Below, one piece after another: positions 11,640 through 23,385 of a stretch of 64,000 bases of DNA. Under the pieces are notes generated by a model, which ran no database searches, was not told the DNA's origin, and saw only the letters and a list, made by a program, of their open reading frames with translations. Within the stretch, counting starts at the first letter, position 1. Each line of letters opens with the position of its first letter. A program made the translations under genes and the position numbers. This DNA is from Nymphaea colorata (lineage: Eukaryota; Streptophyta; Magnoliopsida; Nymphaeales; Nymphaeaceae): positions 932,001 to 996,000 of the forward strand of contig NC_045141.1 of the NCBI RefSeq assembly GCF_008831285.2, in the 5' to 3' direction.

Positions 11640-12680
11640 GAAAGACAGTTAATTTTTTTTATTCCCTTGACAATGAATTTCTTCACATCCAAATTCTCTT
11701 TTTAATTGATATTAACATGAAAATCATGATTCTTCTAATCAGAATCAAGGATCTCCAAGTTACTAAATGAAATTCCTTTTATTACTTACCTAAAGCAGCA
11801 ACATCCATTCTATCAGACACAACCTGCCCTCTGTGTTTGAATTGAAATGGAGTGAAAGCTTATTGCCTCTCTTGGTAACCAAGTACTAAAAACTTCAATT
11901 ATTATTACGACATATTTAAACTTTCTTTCTTAAGGCCAATTTTTAAACTTGCATCCAATTATATGAGTTTGGATCTCAATAGATGGATCATATTTATCTT
12001 TAGAATGAAAACTAGGATCTATACAAAACAAACTAACAAAACAATTAAGATCTAATATGCATCGTCCTTAAATAACACCCCATAGAGTTGAGTGTGAAGG
12101 AGTCAGCTCCAGATTGTGTATAATCCTTCTATTTCTTCCTAAAATATGATCCTCCTCTTTACAAAGCTAAGGAGAGAGTAAGAGGAAGGGTCCTCTATTT
12201 TAATGGGATTAAATATGGGTTAAGGAAAACCCTGTGGAGCTTTAGTCAACATCCCCAACTCTGAACTTTTTGGGTAGTTCAAGACCATGAATGAGATAAA
12301 CTAGAAATCATGGCAGTGAAATTGTTATGAGTTATACCTAAAACATTTTATCAGGTCCAATGTTTGGGGATTTTGGCACTAAAACTATCTTTATAGCTGC
12401 AATTGCTCTTGTTGAGGATAGGAGACATCCTTGCTTCTTGTTGTGGATACTATTCAAATCAGAAATCCTACTCATTGTTGGCTACTTCAATGAGTAAAGC
12501 TCCAAACTGGTTTTCCCCCCACTAATTACATCTAAGTACATAAGTGTTCAGCTTAGTTTCCCTTTTTCTGAGCAGATTGACATTCCTCATTGTGAGCTGG
12601 CTCATTGCAACTGCTGAGTTCTCTTATTTCAAATTTGTTATCTTTTCCACTCTATGATCCACCTTTACTGTTGAATAAAT
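11640..12680 (-). other. LINE ORF1-ORF2 intervening region
   Basis: About 1 kb between the recognisable ORF1 zinc-knuckle block and the ORF2 start. No domain is legible. It probably holds the decayed ORF1 C-terminus and the spacer. Confidence 0.4.
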
Positions 12681-13560
12681 TGTCTACTAGTGAACCAAAT
12701 CCTTCTTTCTTTCATTCTCTATACTGGACATATGGTTATTTTTTATAAGATGTGAGATAACTATGTATCTAGAGCAAAACTTGATGCAAGTTTCATAGAC
12801 AACTTTTTGATTCAGATGCTTAGTTCCTACTATCTCCATCAGGACTATCGGATTGAGTACAAACCGAAGAAAGACTTCCAAGCTGAACCCCTCAATGCCT
12901 TAATCATATGGATTCATCCTTTTGGATAAAGACACCTCCCACCAACTCAGCTATCTTCCTATAATTCCCTTTGTTCTACAGCAGAATTGATAAGGCTAGA
13001 AGTTGTACCAAATAGGGATTCAGAGACTGTCCTTGATTGGGGGTATTCTCTCAAAATCCATCTGTTCACAATGAGATAGCTATCCCCCAAATTCCATGCC
13101 CCCTTATGAGTGATATACTTCAGCTCTTCTTTATTATCTACTTGAATGAGGAAAGATACCTTACCTAAAAAAGTAAAACAAGGGTTTCATACCTTAGTTT
13201 GTTGTTGCTTCAGACCATTCATTATACAGGAGTATCTCATGCTTTAGTTTTTGATAGTCTCCTACAAAACAAGCCAGTGCCATCTAGTGGTATGGTTACC
13301 TCAAAATCTGTAGAGCCCTCTCCGTGATATAGATTTTTAGCTTCCTTTCTCATACAAAATTTCTAGTTATTAAACCTCCTCTTCCACTTGGGTGGAATCA
13401 ATGAGCATTTCTTTCCAATGAGTCATGGATGGTTTTCCTACAAGATTCTAGCCATCCGCAAGAGGAGTGATGCTCACTTATCTACTTCTCAACCCATCTC
13501 ACATACCTTCGCTTTCAGGAGGTTCCCCATGATGAATTACACTATACTTTAATTGTCATA
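12680..13560 (-). pseudogene. LINE ORF1 (gag-like RNA-binding protein), heavily decayed
   Basis: On the - strand upstream of ORF2, pieces match the plant LINE ORF1 plan (DUF4283 plus zinc knuckle). A GAWNLGDSYLIV segment (about 13105-13070) corresponds to the W-F-LLL-RW block. A KIAELVGGVFIQKD segment (about 12965-12925) corresponds to the IG-LG-F-D block. A cysteine-containing FCSRYIVISHLIKN segment (about 12795-12750) resembles a CCHC knuckle with residues lost. No continuous frame remains. ORF1 would bind the element RNA. The call rests mostly on position and these three blocks. Confidence 0.55.
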
Positions 13561-13599
13561 TTTGATTTGAATGTCAGCACTGGCACCCTAGCACAATAA

Positions 13600-14925
13600 G
13601 TCAAACCATGTGACGTAGATTTTGAGAATCATAGAATTTCTTGAGGTGCCTAAAAGTCATTTTAAACAAATTTTGTAGATGTATTTGATATCTGAATAAT
13701 CACCACCCATCTTTCAAAAAAAAATTGGAAGTGATTATTATATTATAAGAAGCAAAACATCTCATAAGTCAATGGAAACTTGTACCTTGCCTAGTTTTAC
13801 TTTCACTTCCCAATGATTTTTAGCTACCAAAGTGAAATAAGATTACAACATTTTTATATTCAAAAGATAAAAAATAGTTGTCTCATTAGTAAACTTACAT
13901 ATAACTTGAAATAATAATTACAAAGTATATAATTATCTTTCCATGCTCATGCTCTAAAGAGGCTTCAGCTAATGGCCTTTGAAGTCATATATATATTCAT
14001 TTATTTGGTCAAAACTGAGTAACAAGACACAAGAGATTGATTCTACTAGAAAAAGGGACTAGTTTCAGGTAAAATGAACATAAGACCTTGAGTTTTAAAA
14101 TTATCAAACGCATGGTAATTTTGAAAAGACAACTAGAGGTATTCAAATTTTAGATAAGCAAACGTCATACATCTCAAAATAGTGAAATTTGGGTCTCACG
14201 AGTAAAATCATCTTTTTCTATACTAAAACCCTTATTTTTACTTGAACAAAGGTCATTGACATCTTGATTGCAAGTATTTATGCTTGGACTTGTCTTTTAC
14301 CATAGCATATAAGTTTTTGCGTGAACTCAATGTGCAAGAAATTGGGCATTGGAACCTACACTCACCCCAAACTCATTCTACCACTTGTGTATTTATTGAT
14401 AATTTTGTAATTTGAGCTATCACGCAAGGCTATATAAGTACTTCAAGCTAAGTTTGTACCACCACATATGATTAGTTCATCAAATCTTACATAAAAACAT
14501 CATTCCTCTAAGATTCATTTCAAAAATTTCTCCAAATGGGACTTAAAAAGTTCTTGAAATCTTCTAATTTGTATAATCATTATTAATCAAAAGAACCCTT
14601 TTATGCTTAAAGCAGTGAGTTTTTGCAGAAACGGGTACCAGACAAATTTGAGGTATCTATCTTTCCCCTCATGCTTAAACGTTTCTGCCCTCAGCAATGC
14701 CCTTATGTTTATGCTGAACTACATGGATGAATGCTACTAGATGAATATTAGCAAATGAAAGCAAGGAAAGATACAACTTGATATCATAGTCTCGAGGTGA
14801 TTCCAAGTAGACTTCATTATGTGATCATGTGAAAGTATGTTCTTTCAATGATCACGTCGCATACTTGAAATTCACATGCATATGACAAACAAACAAAGAG
14901 AGAGAGTATATGCAAGTGATTCTAA
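13600..14925. other. unassigned region between LINE and Athila-like element
   Basis: No coding block is legible. It holds the left copy of a diverged direct repeat (14177-14335) shared with 26741-26902. The rest of the Athila-like 3' end (3' untranslated region and LTR) should lie here on the - strand, but no boundary can be fixed. Confidence 0.4.
14177..14335. repeat. diverged direct repeat R1, left copy
   Basis: About 160 bp aligning with 26741-26902 in the same orientation, roughly 75% identical by eye. Shared words include gtgaaatt, gtaaaatca, tgcaagt and tttatg.ttggactt. Because the copies flank the Athila-like pieces they may be remains of its LTRs or untranslated ends. That is inference. 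Confidence 0.6.
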
Positions 14926-14927
14926 TC

Positions 14928-16040
14928 CTATGAATCGTACAGATCTGTCTCCTCCACCTTTTTATCTCTCAAATTTCCACTATAGTGCTTCAATCTCAAA
15001 CCATTCACTATGAATTTCTTAATTCCAATATCTTTGATCCTAACTGCTCCACTAGGGTAAGCTCCCACTACTTTGTATGGACTATTCCACCTTGTTCTGA
15101 GCTTTGCTAAAGAGGGTTGGAGTCTAGAATTGTACAACAACACTCTTTGCTTGAAAACAGAAGTTTTTCTTTAAATATGAGCATCAAGGAATGTCACCAT
15201 TCGTTTCTTATAGATCTTGGCATTTTCATATGCTTCATTTCTTAGCCCCTCCAAACTCAATTGTAGGTTCCTCTCCTGGCTATGTCAAGTCAAAATTTAA
15301 CTTCTTCACTACCCAATATGCCCTATGATCTGATTCTTCTAATAGGTGGCATGCCTTACTGAACACCAGTCCATAGAGTGACATGCCGATTGGGGTCTTA
15401 AAGTGGTCCAATATGCTCAAAGTGCATCATCAAATCTTGCTTACCAATCCTTTCGATCGGATCGAATTGTATTTTATAGTTTTCTCTTTATCTCTCCATT
15501 AGACACTTCCAACCTGCCCATTCATCTGTGGGTGATAGAGGGTGGCAAACTTATGGTGGTCGCCATATTTTCTCAATAACAATGCCACTTGAATGTTCTT
15601 AAAATGTTTTCTTCCAATAGAAATGATATCTCTTGGCATCTCGAACCTATCGATAATGTTATGTTTAGTAAACTTTAGAACCACTTTATGATCATTGGTT
15701 TCGGTGGCAACTGCTTCTCTCTACTTAGAGACATAATCCACTACAACAAGAACATACATGTTACTATATAATTGTGGAAAAGGTCCCACGATATCAGTAG
15801 CCCAACTTCAAATATTTTCACCAGAATAAGGGTCAATGACATCATCTATCTCTTTCCAATAATGCTTGTTTGCTGACAATCAGGGCACATTCGACAGAAT
15901 TCATGAGCATCTTTATGTAATGTCAACCACCAAAATCCAGATTGTAATACTTTATCTGCAGCCTTACAGCTAGAAAAGTAGTCACCACAATGAAAAGAAT
16001 GACAAAAGAATAGAATTGATCTATGTTTCTGGTGCAAATA
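14928..16040 (-). pseudogene. Athila-like integrase (broken)
   Basis: Zinc-binding HHCC region at 16037-15846: the KAADKVLQSGFWWLTLHKDA block, then CRMCPDCQQTS. Catalytic-core piece at 15684-15499: RFEMPRDIISIGRKHF, where IISD should carry the second Asp but reads IISI, and ATLYHPQMNGQVGSV, where the final catalytic Glu of GQVE is Gly. C-terminal piece at 15143-14928: LRTRWNSPYKVVGAYPSGAV and FIVNGLRLKHY. Two catalytic residues are lost and frames are broken. Confidence 0.85.
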
Positions 16041-16086
16041 CTACTATGAGCAGCTTTTTCTCTATGACTATACAGCTCAATTGAGC

Positions 16087-16440
16087 CTATGAGAGATTTT
16101 TGCTTGCATAGTAGATAACATATGGTTGCTTCATACCATCTCTTTGTGCCAATATGGCTGCTGCAGCATCGTCAGAAGCATCACACATTATCTCACATGA
16201 TTTGCTCCAATATGGAGGATGAAGAATTGGTGCTAAAATAAAAGCATGCAATATAGCAAATGCATTCAAGTAACTTTTATCCAAGGCAAAGGCATGCTCC
16301 TTCATAGTATCTCATACAATGGTCTGGAAAATTTACTAATCTTTTATGGTCTGCTTGTAAAATCCTACATTCTCTAGAACAGTTCGAACCTGACAAACCA
16401 AGGTTGGCAGAATGAGTTTGGCAATGTCCAAAAAGAGTAG
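16087..16440 (-). pseudogene. Athila-like RT C-terminus (copy B) and RNase H
   Basis: Begins with a second version of the RT thumb block (about 16437-16336), which aligns with 17297-17196 at roughly two-thirds identity. It then runs open at 16305-16087 with HAFALDKSYLNAFAILHAFI and EIMCDASDDAAAAILAQRDG, the start of the Ty3 RNase H, ending IYYASKNLS. The catalytic D of CDAS is present. A stop follows and only part of RNase H is seen before the integrase region. Confidence 0.8.
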
Positions 16441-16449
16441 AACCAAGGT

Positions 16450-17090
16450 TACTCTAAATCACAAACATCACCAAGTCTCATTCTCACTCTTTGTCATGAA
16501 TGTGCCTCCTGCACGTTGTATCTAGCATCTATTGGTCCTTATTGCTCAATTCATCATAAAAATATTGAACTTTTCATACCTAATGACAGGGAATTATCTC
16601 AAAAGATACTTTAGATGTTCCCAAGTTTCATGGAATTGCTCTCGCTTCTATTAAGAAAAACTAGTGATGGGCTTCCTATATTGGTTAGTCTTGCCAATCG
16701 GAAAGCATTTTTCTTAAAAACACCCATTGCATATCACTTCAAGTGATTACTTTGATGTCAATCGACCTCAACTACTGCTTGACCTTGTCCTTGAGGGAAA
16801 ACAAAACAAATACAATTGGAAATTGTCATCTCCAAAGCTTTTGATCTGAATGATGGAACATACATCTAGAAATTTGTCAAGATGGATGATAAGGATCTTC
16901 ATGGGACCGTACATAAAACAACTGTAACATCTAAATGATAGAGGGCTTAATCTTATAGTGATCTGCTATGACATTAGGTCTCGTGATGTCAAAAGTGGGA
17001 GCATAGTTGGTAGGTGTAATAAGTGAACGAGGTTATTCTTCATTTTCTTCCATCCTTCATTTTCTTCCATCCTCTCCTTCTCCAGGCTTA
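16450..17090 (-). pseudogene. Athila-like gag, out of order
   Basis: On the - strand, downstream of RT copy A, frames give YAPTFDIT-like, HYKIKPSII (about 16960-16930), FSLKDKVKQ (about 16800-16775), ETWEHLKYLLR (about 16640-16605) and GGTFMTKSENETW (about 16515-16475) segments. These match the gag of Athila-type elements in order. Several frameshifts are needed. Gag should lie 5' of RT but here it lies between two RT C-terminal copies. The family call rests on five blocks in correct relative order. Confidence 0.65.
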
Positions 17091-17129
17091 TGTTATGACA
17101 AGCTTATTCAACTATTCCTTAATTCCTTG

Positions 17130-18150
17130 TGATTTCTCTATTGAAGAGCATCTCTGAATTGAATAGTGGATTATACAGTAGCCTCAAGATCTTGCTAAAG
17201 TCTTTTATGGACAGCGTGTAAAATCCTATATGCCCCAAAAAAATCAAACCTAATGAATCAAGGTCGCTAAAGTGGGTTTGGAAATGGATTCTACTTTAGC
17301 TCTGCCATGTTCTAACATGATATGTGCAAGCACAATCCCTTGATTAACCATGAAGTGACTCTTGTCCCTGGTCAGAACTAGATTTGTCTCCTGGCATCTT
17401 ATGAGCACATTTTCTAATTTCTTGAGAAATCGTCGAATGAAGAACCATGAACTGAGAAATCATTTGTAAAGACTTCTAGGCAGTCATCCTTGAGATAAGA
17501 GAAAATTGCCATCATGCACCTCTGAAAAGTAGCAGGGGCATCACATATTCCGAATGGTATTCTCCTATAAACAAATGTGTCATTAGGACATGTGATTGTG
17601 GTTTTATCCTGATATTCTAGATGGACAGCTACTTGATTGTATTCTGAATGTCCATTAAGAAAGCAAAAGTAGCTCTAGCCTGCCAAGCTATCTCGAATTT
17701 GATCAATGATTGGCCACAAGAAGTGATCCTTTTGCATGGTCTTATTAAGCATTCTGTAATCCACACAAACTTTCCATCCTCTGGTGGTCCTCATAAGGAA
17801 GTTTTCTCTTTTTTATTTTAGACAATAGTAAACTCAGATTTCTTTGGGTCGACTTGGGTGGGGCTCAACTATTCACTATAAAGAGATAGGATAAACATTA
17901 CCTGCATCCAATAACTTCACCAGTTCTTGCTTCATGACCTCAATCATATTCGGATTAAGTCATCATTGCATCTGGCAAGAAGGTTTGGCACCTTCTTCTA
18001 AACTGATTCTATGCATATAGAATTTTGGGTCAATCCCTTTAAAATCAGTGGCATTGTTGTCTTTTGGTCACTCAGAACCTGCATCAACTGATGTTCTGGT
18101 TCCTATGTCAAGATTGTAGAGATGATGACAGATAGCGTCTTGTTGCTACC
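17130..18150 (-). pseudogene. Athila-like reverse transcriptase (copy A)
   Basis: Ty3-type RT. In - strand order it has TLSVIISTILT (about 18145-18110), LNPNMIEVMKQELVKLLDAG (about 17958-17905), GWKVCVDYRMLNKTMQKDHF (about 17795-17735), DAPATFQRCMMAIF (about 17545-17505) and the catalytic region reading FTNDFSVHG (about 17475-17450). The Athila consensus there is FMDDFSV, so the first catalytic Asp is Asn. It then reaches the FLGHxGFY-type block near 17240-17200, after which gag-like sequence begins. Confidence 0.82.
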
Positions 18151-18736
18151 AAAATAAATTTAAAAATTGGACATTCTACCTTTTATGTATTCATTAGTTA
18201 ATTTAATTTTTTGTTTTACCATTTTCTTAAAAAATTAATTATATTATTTTATTTTTATTATTTTCAACTTCTTTTAAAACAGTCATAGAAACTCAATAGA
18301 AAGCTCATAATCATGATGCGACGGAGCTACATATGACCACCAAAGCAGTAGAACTTCATGGTAGCTCTTGTCTATGCTTGAATTTGATGAGCACTTGCCT
18401 GAGTGGATAGTACTCACTTCTTACCTGCACTACAAAGAGAAATCAATGAACAAAAATGAAAAAGTGCATGTCACATACATAAATTTCAGAGAATGATGCA
18501 TCAAAATTGTTACAAGTCTGAGAAAAAGTTTTGAAAAGTTATTTCTACTATGATGGTATGGAATTTACTTGATTACTCTAATGAATGTGATTGCATGAAG
18601 TAGAAGTTAGATTTGCTTTCTTGAATGCATAAGGATGTATGTAAAATGTTTGTGTGCATACCAAACTTGATGATTGTGGTATTATCACTGATAACCCTCA
18701 CGAGATTACACTCATTCTTTAGGGTGAAACCTAGGG
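18150..18736. other. unassigned AT-rich stretch
   Basis: No coding block recognised. It lies between the Athila-like RT and Copia-3 and may be the 5' untranslated part of the Athila-like element, continued at 26446. Confidence 0.3.
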
Positions 18737-18927
18737 TGTTGCACGAGAGAGATAGAGAAGGTTTCTATATTTTCTCACGTAACCCTAATCTAAGATTTAA
18801 AGAGATTAGGGTGTTGACTACATATGTACAATTTTAGTCCACTAAAATGTACCAAAACAATAAGTTGACCCTTGTCCACTTTTTAATATTTCAAAAAGAC
18901 TCAAATTGACTCTAGAAAACTTTAACA
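18737..18927 (-). repeat. Copia-3 3' LTR
   Basis: 191 bp, pairs with 26254-26445. The left flank is taggg. The adjacent ctccccctc at 18928-18936 is the polypurine tract on the - strand. Confidence 0.93.
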
Positions 18928-19300
18928 CTCCCCCTCAAGCTGATGCTCAGCTTGTTACATCCTCTCAAGAAATCTCCAATGGGAAGAGCCTTAGTAAACA
19001 TATCAGCTGCTGGATCTTTAGAGGAGACATGAATCGTGCTAATGACTCCTTGTATCAAGTCTCGAACAAAATGACAATCCACTTCAATGTGTTTCGTCTT
19101 ATCATGAAAGACAGGGTTATTTGCAATGTATGTAGCAGCTTTGTTATTACAAGACATCTTCATAGGAAGTTTCACGGACATTCCCAATTCTAAAAGGACT
19201 GATTTGACCCATGACATTTCAGCCGTTGTTTGAGCCATCACCCTATATTCAGACTCAGCACTCGATCTAGCAACCACATTATGCTTCTTTCTCCTTTAAG
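18912..19300 (-). pseudogene. Copia-3 RNase H
   Basis: Open from 19277. It has VARSSAESEYRVMAQTTAEM, CNNKAATYIANNPVFHDKTK, HIEVDCHFVRDLI and the C-terminal ADMFTKALP tail typical of copia polyprotein ends. It runs into the 3' LTR. The upstream half of the domain (the SDAD-W block near 19370) lies in broken frames. Confidence 0.9.
18928..18936 (-). other. Copia-3 polypurine tract
   Basis: GAGGGGGAG on the - strand, directly 5' of the 3' LTR. Confidence 0.8.
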
Positions 19301-19463
19301 AAATAAGATTCCTACCAATAAAGATGCAAAAACCTATAGTAGATCTCCTATCATTTACTGACCCTGCATAATCAGCATCACTATATGCTTCTATCTCCGA
19401 ACGTTCTCCTTTTTTTGAACCATAACCCCTTTCCTAGGGCTGGTTTCAAGTATTTTATCACCA

Positions 19464-20250
19464 TTAAAGCAGCCTCCCAATGAATTTCTGAGGTTTCTCC
19501 ATGAATTGACTAAGTTTATTTACAGCAAAGCTGATGTCTAGACGAGTGATGGTCAAATATAAAAGTTTTCCTATCAGAGATCTGTAAGAACAAGAGTCAA
19601 AAACCTCTAATTCATCATTGCGCATATGAATTCCAGGATTCATAGGAAGTGTAGCAGATTTGGCTCCCAATAACCTTGTTTCCTGTAGAAGGTCAAGAAC
19701 ATATTTCCTTTGAGACTTCATAATCCCTTTACTACTATGAACCACTTCAATACCAAGGAAATAATGAAGTTGACCAAGATCTTTTGTGACAAAGTGTTTT
19801 TGTAGAAACTCCTTTGTCTGAGCTATCTCTCGAGTACTTTCTCTAATGAGGACAATCTCATCAATATGTACACCAGAAGTCCCTTGTTTGACAAACAACG
19901 AGTGATCAAGCTAGGATATTTGAAATCCATATTTAGAGACAACCTCACTTAGCTTATGGAACCATGCACAGGGATTTTGTTTAAGTTCATAGATAGCCTT
20001 TTTGAGTTTGCATACCTTGGTACACTCCCCCTTTCATTCAAAACCAGGTGGTTGTTGCATATAGACTATTTCAGAGAGATCACCATATAAAAATGCATTT
20101 TGTACATCAAGTTAAAAGAGAGGCCAATCTTGCAGAACTGCGAGAGATATAATTAGGTGAAGAGTACCGAATCATTTCACAAGAGAAAACGTCTCAAAGA
20201 AATCCACCCATATGTTTGTGTATAGCATTTAGCAACAAGTCGAGCTTTGA
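19464..20250 (-). pseudogene. Copia-3 reverse transcriptase (broken)
   Basis: Decayed palm region at 20250-19900 with LDVQNAFLYGDLSEIVYMQQ and CKLKKAIYELKQNPCAWFHK segments. A 144-codon open stretch (19898-19464) holds the catalytic position, which reads HIDEI instead of YVDDI, so the second Asp is Glu and the Tyr is His. It is followed by KDLGQLHYFLGIEV and LLYLTITRLDISFAVNKLSQ. The enzyme is inactive by these changes alone. Confidence 0.88.
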
Positions 20251-21497
20251 ATCATTCTACAGACCCATCAGAATGATATTTGATGGTGAATACCCATTTG
20301 GAGACGACAACATCACAATTCATCTGTGGGTCCACCAAGTCCCAAGTCTCCCTAGAAAGAAGAGCATCCATTTCCTTTGGCATAGCATGTTTCCATCGTG
20401 AATCTAATAAGGCTTGGTGGTGAGAGGTTAGAATAGTGTGACTAGCCATAGCTCGATCAAACTGTACCAAACTTGTGCTCAAATGGTCCATAGAAACTGA
20501 GTTAGAAATCAGATGCCTTGTGCACTGTTGCTGGCCCTTGTGAATAGCAATAGGTAGATCAATTACAGAATAGTCATTATTTATTCCTGAGTCATACTTA
20601 TCATTGGAACTTACATCATGAGAAGACTCTAGTGTGCGGTTTGGAGAGGGACCTTGATGCTGAGTATAGACTATTGGAGGATAAAGAAAACAATCCCTTG
20701 ACAGTGGTTGAGAGGACAGGATAGACTCAAGTGATACTGGGGGAATAGGAAGAGGAACAGACATGGGAAGCTCAGACATAGTGGTACTTGGAGCGAAAAA
20801 ATAAGGATGAGAGTCAAAGAATGTATCATCCCCATTGACAATCTCTTTTTTGGTATGAGGATCAAAACATCAATAGCCTTTTTGATTGGCAGAGTATCCA
20901 ATGAACACACATTTGAGAGCTTGGGCAGCAAGTTTGTTTTTGTTTGGGCCCAAGATGTGTGCAAAACAAGTGCATCCAAATACTTTGGGAGGTATATAAA
21001 ATAATGGTCGATCTGAATATAGTATTTGAATGGGGATGCATTCTTAGATAGCAGACGAGGGCAATCTGTTAGTGAGATAGCATGCGGTAAGAATAGCATC
21101 ACTCCAAAAGTAGGCAGGCATATGAGTATGCAACATGAGGGTACGGGCCACATTTAGAAGTTGTCGTTGTTTGCGTTCTGCAACACCATTTGTTGGGATG
21201 TGTGGGGACATGTATATTGTGGTCAAATCCCACGGTTGGCATAAAATTGAAGTATGGTAGAAGATTTAAATTCAAGAGCATTATCAGTGAGAATATTTTT
21301 AACAATAACACCAAACTGAGTTTTTATTTCATTGATAAATTTCTAAAGAATACAGATGACTTCAGACCTGTCCTGTAACAAAAATACTCAACTAACTCTA
21401 GTAAAATGATAAACCAGAACAAGGTAATATACTAATACCAAAAATGTGAACGAAAGGAAACTGGACTTGGACACCAAACATCAACACGGATAAGATC
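20250..21497 (-). pseudogene. Copia-3 integrase and N-terminal RT (broken)
   Basis: Immediately past the insert, FDLIRVDVWCPSPVS (about 21497-21455) is the first catalytic-Asp block. Later HIPTNGVAERKQRQLLNVAR (about 21201-21145) carries the catalytic Glu, and YFWSDAILTACYLTNRLPSS the domain end. Frames then shift through the KxFVFAQDV-type C-terminal region. A linker with TSHHQALLDSRWKHAMPKEM leads to the first RT block SKWVFTIKYHSDGSVE (about 20300-20252). At least four frameshifts occur. Confidence 0.85.
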
Positions 21498-22858
21498 AAA
21501 AGTGCAACATTCGTCATTATTTCAGGTGGGCCGGATCGGGTCCAGACCCAGACCCGAACCCCCTGGCGTGAAGGAGCCCGATGCGAGGGCTCTTCTTCCT
21601 TGCCTTTCCCTCTTCTCCCTTGTCTTCCTCCTGGTTCCCTCTCGTCCCAGCACAGAGAAGAAGAAGAAGACGGAGGTGGTGCAGGACGGCGACGAGGACG
21701 GCGGCAGTGGTGCTAGTAAGCCTCTGATCTCTCTCCACCTCTTCCTCTCCTTTCTATCTTCTTCTCCTCCTCCCTCCTGCGCAAGCCCTTTCCCCTTTAT
21801 GTTAGCATCCACCTTTTCCCGTGCCCTCTCTTCCTCTCTACTCGAGCTCCCTCCCTGTCTCCTCTGTTCCTCACCATCTCCCCTATTTCCCTCATTCGAT
21901 TTCCCCTCTCTGCCTATCTCACCCCCTGTCCTGATTCTCCCTATCGGGTCCCCCTCTTCTTCCCTTGCTCTTAGTACGTCCCTCGCCCATTCTATCCCTC
22001 TTCCTTTGCCACTCTCACACTCTCTTGCTCTCTCTATCTGCCTCTCCCTCTCTACACACTTTCTCTCTCTCGCACGCACCTGTCCTATCTCCTTCAACTG
22101 AACCATCCATCTCACCACTGAATGTCTTCTTCTCCCAACAAACCCTCCTTTTTAACTCTCTTATGCTCTTTTTTTCATCTACTTATTGTTGTTGGGCTGG
22201 AATTGCAGCTTGGGTACACTTTTTCCCCTCATACCAGTGAAGTGAGGGCGTTAGTGGTGAGGGCAGCCAGCAATCTTTAGCGGTGGCACTTAATCAAACA
22301 GTCGAGGTGGCTACCAAGAACATTGCAGTAGTTTGGATTCTAAGATTGGGGTGAGCAAGGCCTATTGGAGCTTAGATTGTTGTATATTTTTTGTTGGAGC
22401 ACGTATAATTATTGTTTGAGCATGCTAGAATTAAGAATTGGTGATTTAGAATGCATTTTAGCGATCCCTCTTGAGGCGATGACATGTGCCTCAATGATTT
22501 TGTTTTATATTTGTATGGATTGTGAAACTTGACTAGTAGATAATTTACCACTTGTGTATGTTTGCAGGTACACCGGGCATGTCTAGTAGACCTTGAGCAA
22601 CTAGACGTGAAGCTCAAGGCATTTTGGAGTGTTTTGTGGACGCGCGATAGGTATGGTGGCATTCCAGGCAAATCCTTGCCTGTGACCAACTTGTGAATGT
22701 GTGTTCCTAGGATTGTGATGTGATTGAATGATTGTAAAGTGATAGAATGAATGTATGCATGAGAGTTTAATGCTTATGTGATTAGTTTTGTTTAAAAATT
22801 TCTACGCAATTGCATGTGCATGCTAGAATGATAACTGCTGAGGACAGATGAGGTGGGG

Positions 22859-22945
22859 TATCGAGTCGAATGTCTCCTCGACCCCAATTGTGCATTAGAA
22901 AGCATCTTAGAATGATAACTGCTTAGGACAGCTACGAGCCAATCA
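22859..22945. repeat. internal 87-bp direct repeat, copy 1
   Basis: Pairs with 23299-23385 inside the solo-LTR-like insert. About four mismatches in 87 bp. Begins tatcgagtcga.tgt and ends gctacgagccaatca. Confidence 0.85.
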
Positions 22946-23298
22946 TGGATCGAGACTACTCACTAGGATTTAGCTAAGTTTTGAAAGATGTGGTTGATGT
23001 GTTTGATAAGATGTGAGTTTTTATGAATGTGAATGTTGTGATCTGTTACATATGTATTGCCACGGGAATGATGCAATTGAATGAAATGAAAGGGTAGTTG
23101 TACCCGTATTGTTATGATGGCTAGCTAAGAATGTTAATGATATGTGTGGCCCTCGTGTGGAGGCAATTGGAGGTGTGGGTGCACTCGTGAAGTGAACCAA
23201 CCTCATGAGCTAGCTAGTCATTTTGTGATTGTGCAATTATAATGATAATCATGAAAGAATAAGAGATGAGAAGCCAGTGGGATGTGGCTATGTCTTTG

Positions 23299-23385
23299 TA
23301 TCGAGTCGAGTGTTTCCTCGACCCCAATTGTTCATTAGAAAGCATCCTAGAATGATAACTGCTTAGGACAGCTACGAGCCAATCA
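23299..23385. repeat. internal 87-bp direct repeat, copy 2
   Basis: Second copy, 440 bp after the first, same orientation. Confidence 0.85.

Larger units (their letters stand above)
2760..13600 (-). mobile_element. L1-type LINE (non-LTR retrotransposon), interrupted by Copia-2
   Basis: Read on the - strand, pieces appear in full LINE order. An ORF1-like gag region (about 13560-12680) comes first. ORF2 endonuclease starts at 11634, RT segments follow at about 10500-10130 and 4773-3650, a zf-RVT domain lies at 3250-2950, and a short 3' tail runs to about 2760. The RT is cut at 4773/10105 by Copia-2; the two halves resume in the right order. Without Copia-2 the LINE is about 5.5 kb, normal for a plant L1. 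No poly-A tail is visible at the 3' end. Stops are frequent throughout, so the copy is old. Confidence 0.85.
14928..18150 (-). mobile_element. Athila-like Ty3/gypsy element, rearranged
   Basis: Read on the - strand, the order is RT (18150-17130), gag (about 17090-16450), a second RT C-terminal segment with RNase H (16440-16087), then integrase (16040-14928). A normal Ty3 element has gag before RT, so this is a composite or rearranged copy. The RT and gag residues fit the Athila group: an LPVIISS-type linker, YRMLN, DAPATFQRCMMAIFS, and a gag KPSII block. No intact frame remains. Copia-3 sits upstream at 18737. Confidence 0.75.

Noticed and set aside
21502-22118. Long open frames on both strands (199 and 198 codons) in the solo-LTR-like insert
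   Set aside because: Both come from a CT/AG-rich low-complexity block; the translations are Ser/Leu- or Arg/Glu-rich and resemble no family.
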